Positions 58,101-64,000 of a stretch of DNA of 64,000 bases are shown here, one piece after another; within the stretch, counting starts at the first letter, position 1, and every line of letters starts with the position of its first letter. The DNA lies in NCBI GenBank assembly GCA_963969395.1, contig OZ017801.1:11537611-11601610 (forward strand). The letters run 5' to 3'. The notes beneath the pieces were generated by a model. It searched no databases and had not been told where the DNA came from. It saw nothing but the letters and a program-made list of their open reading frames with translations. The stretch comes from Pseudoscleropodium purum. Its lineage: Eukaryota > Streptophyta > Bryopsida > Hypnales > Brachytheciaceae. A program made the translations under genes and the position numbers.

Positions 58101-58560
58101 GCAAAAGTTCGTGCTGTCTACGATACAAATGGACAAACAAGCACAGCACATTCATCTGTAGATGTGGCAGTAGCATTTGATAGGCACATTGGCGATATTA
58201 TAGGGCATTGGAAGGCTTTTCTATTGGATGGAGACTGCCTCACAAATGGCAAGGGAAAAGAAATGATGAAGTTGTTCAAGGGATGGTGGATCGTATGGAG
58301 AACAACTTGAGAACCTTAAAGGCAGACGAAGTCGATTTATCACCAAAAAGAAAACAAAAAAGGAAGCGTAAAGAGGACGATGACTTCTCTCCGGAAACCA
58401 AAAAACAATTTCATAAGGTGGATATCGAAGTTCAATCTAGCGGGTGAATAGTCCGTCCAAGTCAACAACGGTCAATTCGTCAATCATTTGCTAAACTCCT
58501 CGGTACAACAAATTTTTCTTTTGTTTTAGAAGAAAGTAGTGGTCCATCTGGTGGAAAGTA
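55167..58560 (+). pseudogene. Decayed coiled-coil plus RING-finger gene, probably transposon-borne
   Basis: A chain of frames reads from ATG 55167 (MNGKGDRNIDGVILESEV) to about 58558. An N-terminal part (55290-55680) includes VKMYHIDKLWPQESHKSHT and is broken by stops. An acidic Ser/Thr/Val region (55703-56074) follows, then a long coiled coil (about 56138-57136, for example LELKLKTLESEVEHLNQES). The RING-like zinc finger (57440-57650: CCSLC, then CRHTF.ITC and CAECRSPL) is split by a frameshift near 57520. A conserved region (57798-58310, DFDVWMTHNREVELRAR) and a basic nuclear-signal-like tail (PKRKQKRKRKEDDDF, about 58340) complete it. Stops include 56072, 57134, 57305 and 57669. RING proteins are usually ubiquitin ligases. 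The family is otherwise unknown to me. Confidence 0.55.
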
Positions 58561-58859
58561 GGATTTGAGGAGAATTTTGTTTTTTAAAAACAATGATCCT
58601 TTCATTGTTTAAAAACAAAAAAGAATGTGAAAGATTTAGATCTTAAAAAGATCGTATAGGATTCAATAGTGATATTGGAACTATGTTTTCATGTATTTTA
58701 TTTATACATATATATTTATATATAAAAATGCTATATTTTCATTTGCGTATAAAATATTTTTATATGTACATCTTATTTTACGTGGATGCATTCATTATGA
58801 TTGTGTAACTTTCAAATTACATAACAATATAAAATTTTCTAATGACTAATGGTAATGCA

Positions 58860-59062
58860 AAGTCCGCCCTGTCCGCCCTGTCCGTCCACCCCGTCTGGTC
58901 TGTCCACCTGACCGCCCCGTTCGACTGCCTGTTCAATCCGTCTGGCCTGTCCACCCGACCTCCCCGTCCGACCCCCGTCCAACCCGTCTGGCGTGTCCGC
59001 CCTACCGCCCCGTCCGACCGCCCTGTCCGCCTGTCCGCTTCAACCCCGTCCGTGCCGTTGGT
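58860..59062 (+). repeat. GTCCGCCC repeat island upstream of the hAT gene
   Basis: Degenerate repeats of GTCCGCCCT/GTCCGTCC/CCGTCTGG fill about 200 bp with almost no A. It is the C-rich-strand orientation seen at the hAT ends at 51643 (minus) and 53881 (plus), and lies 0.3 kb before a BED-finger exon. It is probably the subterminal and promoter region of the hAT element whose gene follows. I could not find the CAGGG end itself. Confidence 0.55.
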
Positions 59063-59367
59063 TGTTCTTGAATGTAAACCCTAAAAAATGAACCCTAAAT
59101 TTTCTGGAGGGGATTATAAATGTTAGAAGAGAAGCTTTTGTATTCATTTTCAAAAAACCGAATGCTAAGATTTCCAAGGGCTATGAGCTTCAATTTATTG
59201 TGTCTCTTGCTTGGTAATGCATAGTTCGGTGGACGGAAGGGTTTGATTTTCAAAGCTTTGTGTAACTAATTTTATTGATATTGTATACATTGTCACGTTG
59301 TGGGTTTCTAATTTAAAACATTCTATTGGTTTCTTTTGAAATTGAGGTAAAACATAGACTTGTCAGT

Positions 59368-59727
59368 ATGGGGGCCAAACCGACGGGGAATTTTTCTCCT
59401 TGGTATAGTGTGCCACAGAATGGTAAAGTAGAATGTAGCCTTTGCAAGGCGGTCATGGCAAGGAGGCTTAGTTGTATGTTGAGCCACTTAGGCTATCTTG
59501 GACTTGGAGGTATACGTGATAAAGGGGTGAGCCTTTGTCTGCGATTACCAATGGCAGTTCGAGATTTATTTCGGCATTGCAAAGGAGTTTTTCCAAAATG
59601 CGTTGTAATGGACAATGTGGATGGCAACTTTGGCCCTTCAGATGTCCAAGAGTTTTCGACCGGAAAGGCTATGTCACATTCTGACCACGAAGACTCTTGT
59701 CCAACGTCCAAAGAATTGGTATCAATG
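59368..59727 (+). pseudogene. BED-type zinc-finger exon of a hAT transposase
   Basis: ATG 59368 opens MGAKPTGNFSPWYSVPQNGK and the finger VECSLCKAVMARRLS..MLSHLGYLG, with C-x2-C then H and a later C. That is the DNA-binding BED module at the start of many hAT transposases. A good donor (ATCAATG/GTATGT) ends the exon at 59727. The rest of the protein is 2.2 kb downstream at 61913-64000. The exon is intact but the partner region is broken, so the gene is classed as dead. Confidence 0.6.
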
Positions 59728-61912
59728 GTATGTGTCACAACTGAAGTGACTTTGAGTACTGTAATGTAGATTTTGTTCACTCAAAAAACCCAGGAAAAAT
59801 AAGTATAGGAGGTCATTTTCCTAAGGAAAGGTCAAGTAGTCTAACGTATGCGTAACTAAAGTCACATTTACAAATAGATATAGGTAATATACAAAGTAAT
59901 CTCGAATAACATACTTGGAAACTTATTTAGGTTCTTTTATTTTTTAACCTTTATTCCTAAGTTCTCTCAATTTGGTGGATAGTCAATTACTCATGAATGT
60001 AGACACAATGATATAATTGTCACAGTCCTATATAGAGTTCTAGGGGTATGTCAACATATCAGGGCAACAGGTCAAGTTGGTCAACGATTCTTATATCATG
60101 CATGCTCTATAATTTAATCATAGTATAAAAGATAATACTTTTAAAGTAATACAAAAGATTCTTTAATTATATCTTTTTATGTGAGGGTCAACATGTCCAG
60201 TAATTGCTCGCCATGAGCTTTTTCGCACCTATATGCAAAATGTCTAAACGAGGCTATCATAGTAGTCAACTTGGCCAGTTTGTGCAAAAGTATGAAAGGT
60301 TTAGGAAAAGTACCAGAACTTTAGGCGTTAAGCTTTTTCCTGTCTTTATGTTTTGGGCAACAAGTCTCAAGGCAACAAGTCCAAAACCACGGGTAAGTCG
60401 TTCCTAAGACATACACAAAGCTTTATTAATGACAAAGAACACTAATTCCACAAATTCCGTCCAATTCTAAATCCAAAATTTAAATTACCAAATTCATTTT
60501 AGAAGTTGTGGGACTTATAGTCGCTCACAACCCTAGAACCTAGACCCAAACACTTTGAAATTTTATAAATTAGGAATCAAGGGACCTAAAGTCATGAGTA
60601 TCAACTCCAATGGCCGTGCATAGAGCCTATAGCCATGATTTGAACCCTAAAGATGGCAAATCAGCCCCATACCCATGGCAACATAGCCTAAGACCACTAA
60701 AATGCACTTAAAACCTCAAAAATAGCCCTAAAACCATGTTCCAACCCCTATAGCGGTATAGCCGTGCAATGAACCAAAACTGCAAAAACAGGCCTATGAC
60801 CACACTATTGGACCCTATATCCGTGCGATTTACCCCAAGACCGTGGTGCCGCCCCCTATGGCCGTGTGCATATCAGCGTCTGTCTGCACGCCGAACTACT
60901 TCCGTTCCGTTGAATCTCCTTCGACAACACTCAATTCTCGGTTGTTTTTCTTGAAATTTCTTTCAGATTACTCTTCAATCAATCAATACGAACCTTCCCC
61001 ACCTTTCAGATGTCCGAATTACGATAAATTTTTGAAATTTGAATAGAAATTGTACCAAAACTTGCCGCGAAATTTCACTGTTCAATCTTCAAATTTCTTG
61101 TAGATTTTAGCCGATTCTTTCTTCTCTGATCTACGCGCTTGTCTCCATGCTTTCAGCCATTCAATCCAAGAGAATTCTTCAAGTTTTGTTGGAAGATTTG
61201 ATCACTAGCTTGAATCTCCCTGTAAACCCTAATTTCGCCGCTTCAATTCGTGATTTTGCTTTGATTTCGACCCAGCTTCATCAGCAATTGTTGTCAGACA
61301 CCTCCAAATTCATCTTGTGCAATCATGTCGACCGGTTTCTGATTCAATCTTACAAATCTCACACTCACAGTCTGCACTCTTGCAGTTTCAAATTTCAAGT
61401 TTTACTTTTACTTTTCTTCTTTCATAAGCAGTAATTATTTCAAATTCATCTTTCATAATCAGATTTGCAATTCTCACAATTGTCCATAAATCATACTCAA
61501 AATACAATTACTACATAAGAACTCACAAGGAAAATACACATAGTACTCAAACACAAAACAATATTTCACAAAGCAAATACCACAAAATATATGAATATAT
61601 ATATATAAATATGGGTCTTACAAATGCCTTCGTTTTTGTTTTTTTCAAACTATTTATAAGCTAAAATTTGAGCTTTTACAACCTTCATGAAAAGGTGTGA
61701 CACCTCATTCATCCTAAGTTTTTTTTTAGTTTTTTAGTTTTTTATTATTATTATTTTTCATTCATCCATGATAACCCTATTCACACTATAAGTCTAAATT
61801 TGAATTTATTTTTACTTTAAAAATAACTTTAATATAATAAAGGGCCCCTAAAAGGCCTAAATTCCTAAAACTATATATAAAAAATAAAAAATATAAACTA
61901 CAAGTACAAAAG
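59728..61912. other. Probable intron or insertion within the hAT gene
   Basis: Between the BED exon and the DUF659 region lies 2.2 kb without a conserved frame. It includes degenerate repeats of CCTATAGCCGTG-like blocks at about 60590-60900 and a 95-codon open frame at 61147-61434 that I do not recognise. A TA run occurs near 61590-61605. Confidence 0.45.
60590..60900 (+). repeat. Degenerate tandem repeat with a GGCCGTG/AGCCATG core
   Basis: Short units of roughly 25-35 bp recur in which CCTAT(A/G)GCC(G/A)TG or a close variant follows AACCC or ACCCC (for example AATGGCCGTGCATAGAGCC, CCTATAGCCATGATTTG, CTATAGCGGTATAGCCGTGC, CCCTATGGCCGTGTGC). The units are too degraded for a firm count. They sit inside the putative intron. 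Confidence 0.5.
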
Positions 61913-64000
61913 CTTCTAGTGAACGTGAAACCCCGTGGGCATCAAGTTCTAGGCCTCAGAGGCAAAGCAACTTAGTGAATAGATTTGAAGAAAGTCATAG
62001 ACGCAAATTACATTCAATGTGGGCAAATTTTTTTTATTCGGCAAACATACCATTTTCTATGGCTCGAAATCCAGCTTTTAAAGAAGCAGTAAAGAAAACA
62101 GCTGCGTTCAGTAGGCCATACATTTCTCTCTCATACCACGACCTTCGATACAAATTGTTGAATGAGGCGAACATCAACATTCAGACACAATTGAATACAC
62201 AGACCGAAGATAGCATTTGAAAATTTGGAGCAACATTGTCCATTGATGGATGGAACTCAGTGATTAATCGACCTCTCATCAATGCCATGCTTGTATCATC
62301 TGCAAGTGAAGAATTTCTTGGATCTGTGGATACAAGTGGTTGTGAATAAAATGCGAAGTACTTGGCAGTTGTGTTGAAAAAGTTCATTGAACAAATGGGG
62401 TTCAAGAACGTCATGTTAATAACTACGGATAATGCTCCCGTGAATCCATCCACATGGGATGTAATATCTGCAAAATATCCTCATATTTTTTACCAAGGGT
62501 ACATGGTACATGCATTGAATTTGTTATTGAAGGATTGGGCTGCACAAAAAGGGATTGCTTCCAAATTGGATAAAGGAGTTCTTGTAGCTAAATTTATCAG
62601 GAAGAAACATATGCCGCTAGCTCTATTGTGAAAGTATTCGTCAAATCTTGGTCTCTTGATGCCTGGGGATACAAGGTTCGCCTCTAAATTTATCATGATA
62701 GAGCATTTGACAAAATTGAGAGGAGCATTGGAATAAACTGTGGTAGATCCGCAATGGGTTGAGTATGTACATACTCTCAAAAAGAAACGTGGAGCCAAAG
62801 TTCAACCAAAAGATTTGACCATAGCGGGGAAGAAAATTGTTCTTGATGACTATTTTTGGAATCGGTCCATCAATTATGTGGAGATGGTTGAACCAATCAT
62901 ATGTGCACTCCGCGATTTGGATTCAAAATCACCATGCATGGGGAAGGTGTTGCATATCATGAAGAAGTTAGAGAAGCACGTGAACGGATTACAAAGTTCA
63001 CCATTTTGTTTGCTAGAAGAACTTGCAATTCGATTGGTATAGTATTTTTATGCTCGAAGAAGAATGGTGGACAACGATCTCCAATCAGCCGCAGCTCTTT
63101 TGAATCCATACCTTCTTTATGACAAAGAGCTAGCGGATGACGCAGATGTAATGTCAGGATGTAAGAAAGTTGTAGAGAGAATATGTAAATCAGATGAATA
63201 TGCAGCAGTGGTGAAGGAATTTGTGGCTTTTCGACACAAGGAATCTCCATTCTACAATATGTTGAATCCGGGAGAACAAATGTTGTCCGCGCATGCTTAG
63301 TGGGATTTTGAAGGTGCATGTGGCAAGTTTATAGCTCCATTAGCGAAGAGGATATTGGCTCAACCGGTGTCATTATCTTCATATGAACGGAATTGGAACA
63401 ACTATTCTTTTGTTCACAACAAATTTCAAAATAAATTGAAGCCGGAGAGAGCAACGGATTTGGTGTACGTGTATACCAATTCCAAAGTATTAAACGCATC
63501 GAAGGAAAAAGATGAAAAAAAATGGTATAATGATAATGTGGATCCGATGGAATCAGAGAATTCAGATAGGCCGACGTTAAAAGACGATGATGACGATGAT
63601 GACGATGATTTGGAAAGGGCCCTTTCAGCTGTAGATGGCGGGGTTGACTTCAATCGTGCGACAACGTGGGGAGATGAAAACATTATGCAAGACTTCCCAA
63701 TTTGGTGAATGATACGCATGATTATCATCTAAACCGCAATGATGTTGTTCTCGACAATGCAAACGATGCATATACCTTTTATGAAGACGAGGACAATGTA
63801 GAGGTACATGAGAATCTACCTTCTTTAACTGCATATTGCAATGGAATGGGATTCTTGAATAGCGAAAACATTCTATCGAAAAAGGCAAACGCTATTGCCA
63901 AAGAAGTGAAAATCAATGAAAATGCTATTCGTTGTTGCGGACGGCAACTCTTGGACAGAACCAAGATCAGATTTGAGGGGATACCTCAAACAGAGACAAG
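61913..64000 (+). pseudogene. hAT-family transposase (DUF659 and C-terminal region), broken; runs off the window
   Basis: One frame from about 61913 to 63690 reads through a Ser-rich linker, a DUF659 domain (YISLSYHDLRYKLL, LSIDGWNSVINRP, NVMLITTDNAPVN, YQGYMVHALNLLLKDW), a middle region (PGDTRFASKFIM, LLNPYLLYDKELADD) and a C-terminal hAT-like block (WDFEGACGKFIAPLAKRIL, VSLSSYERNWNNYSFVHNK). It then enters an acidic tail with a run of aspartates. Catalytic candidates are D in SIDGW, D in TTDNA and E in SYERNW. Stops at 62218, 62347, 62629, 62734, 63040 and 63298 and a shift near 63690 inactivate it. Coding-like sequence continues to the window end (NDTHDYHLNRND; SLTAYCNGMGFLNSEN). With the exon at 59368 it forms a two-exon hAT gene. 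Confidence 0.8.

Noticed and set aside
54774..59062. A single element with the two GC islands as its terminal inverted repeats
   Set aside because: The islands are inverted in general composition, but I found no matching end sequence or target duplication. The right island fits better as the start of the following hAT element.

Overview
The window is nuclear DNA of a land plant. It is AT-rich, with spliced genes (short GT-AG introns), two protein kinases with a plant MLKL-like (DUF1221) N-terminus, a PPR-type fragment, several cut-and-paste transposon remnants, and no operons or bacterial signals. An inward-rectifier (Kir/KirBac-type) channel gene, found in bryophytes and other early land plants but not typical of flowering plants, and the compact introns point to a bryophyte, perhaps a moss. 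That placement is an inference.

Layout. 1-3.3 kb is AT-rich intergenic DNA with a long poly-C run. 3.3-8.57 kb holds a GC-rich, internally repeated leader and a nine-exon gene for a Kir-fold channel whose selectivity filter does not match TVGYG. From 8.14 to 26.0 kb (copy A) and from 29.8 to 47.2 kb (copy B) lies a direct segmental duplication with a unit of about 11 kb. It starts inside the last intron of the channel gene, so copy B carries an orphan last exon, and it ends after a kinase gene and a possible minus-strand exon. Each copy was hit at a different site by a related 6-7 kb transposon: A at 10114-17280, B at 30616-36829. Both have about 16-bp terminal inverted repeats and perfect 8-bp target duplications, and each empty site survives in the other copy. 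Each element encodes one long transposase-like frame that is now broken.

The two kinases (20041-21744 and 41112-42821) keep every catalytic motif. The copies are mosaic: 669 bp of kinase domain are identical, while the N-terminal domain differs mainly by amino-acid-changing substitutions, more than the noncoding leader upstream does.

47.2-64 kb is transposon territory. It holds a minus-strand element end with a decayed Gly/Ser/Tyr-rich protein gene, a 330-bp hAT-type MITE with 8-bp TSD, four GC islands built from GTCCGCC-like repeats, a decayed coiled-coil and RING-finger gene (55.2-58.5 kb), and a decayed hAT transposase (BED finger exon at 59.4 kb, DUF659 and C-terminal parts at 61.9-64 kb).

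The apparently functional genes are the Kir-like channel and the two kinases. The rest is repeats, relics or intergenic sequence.
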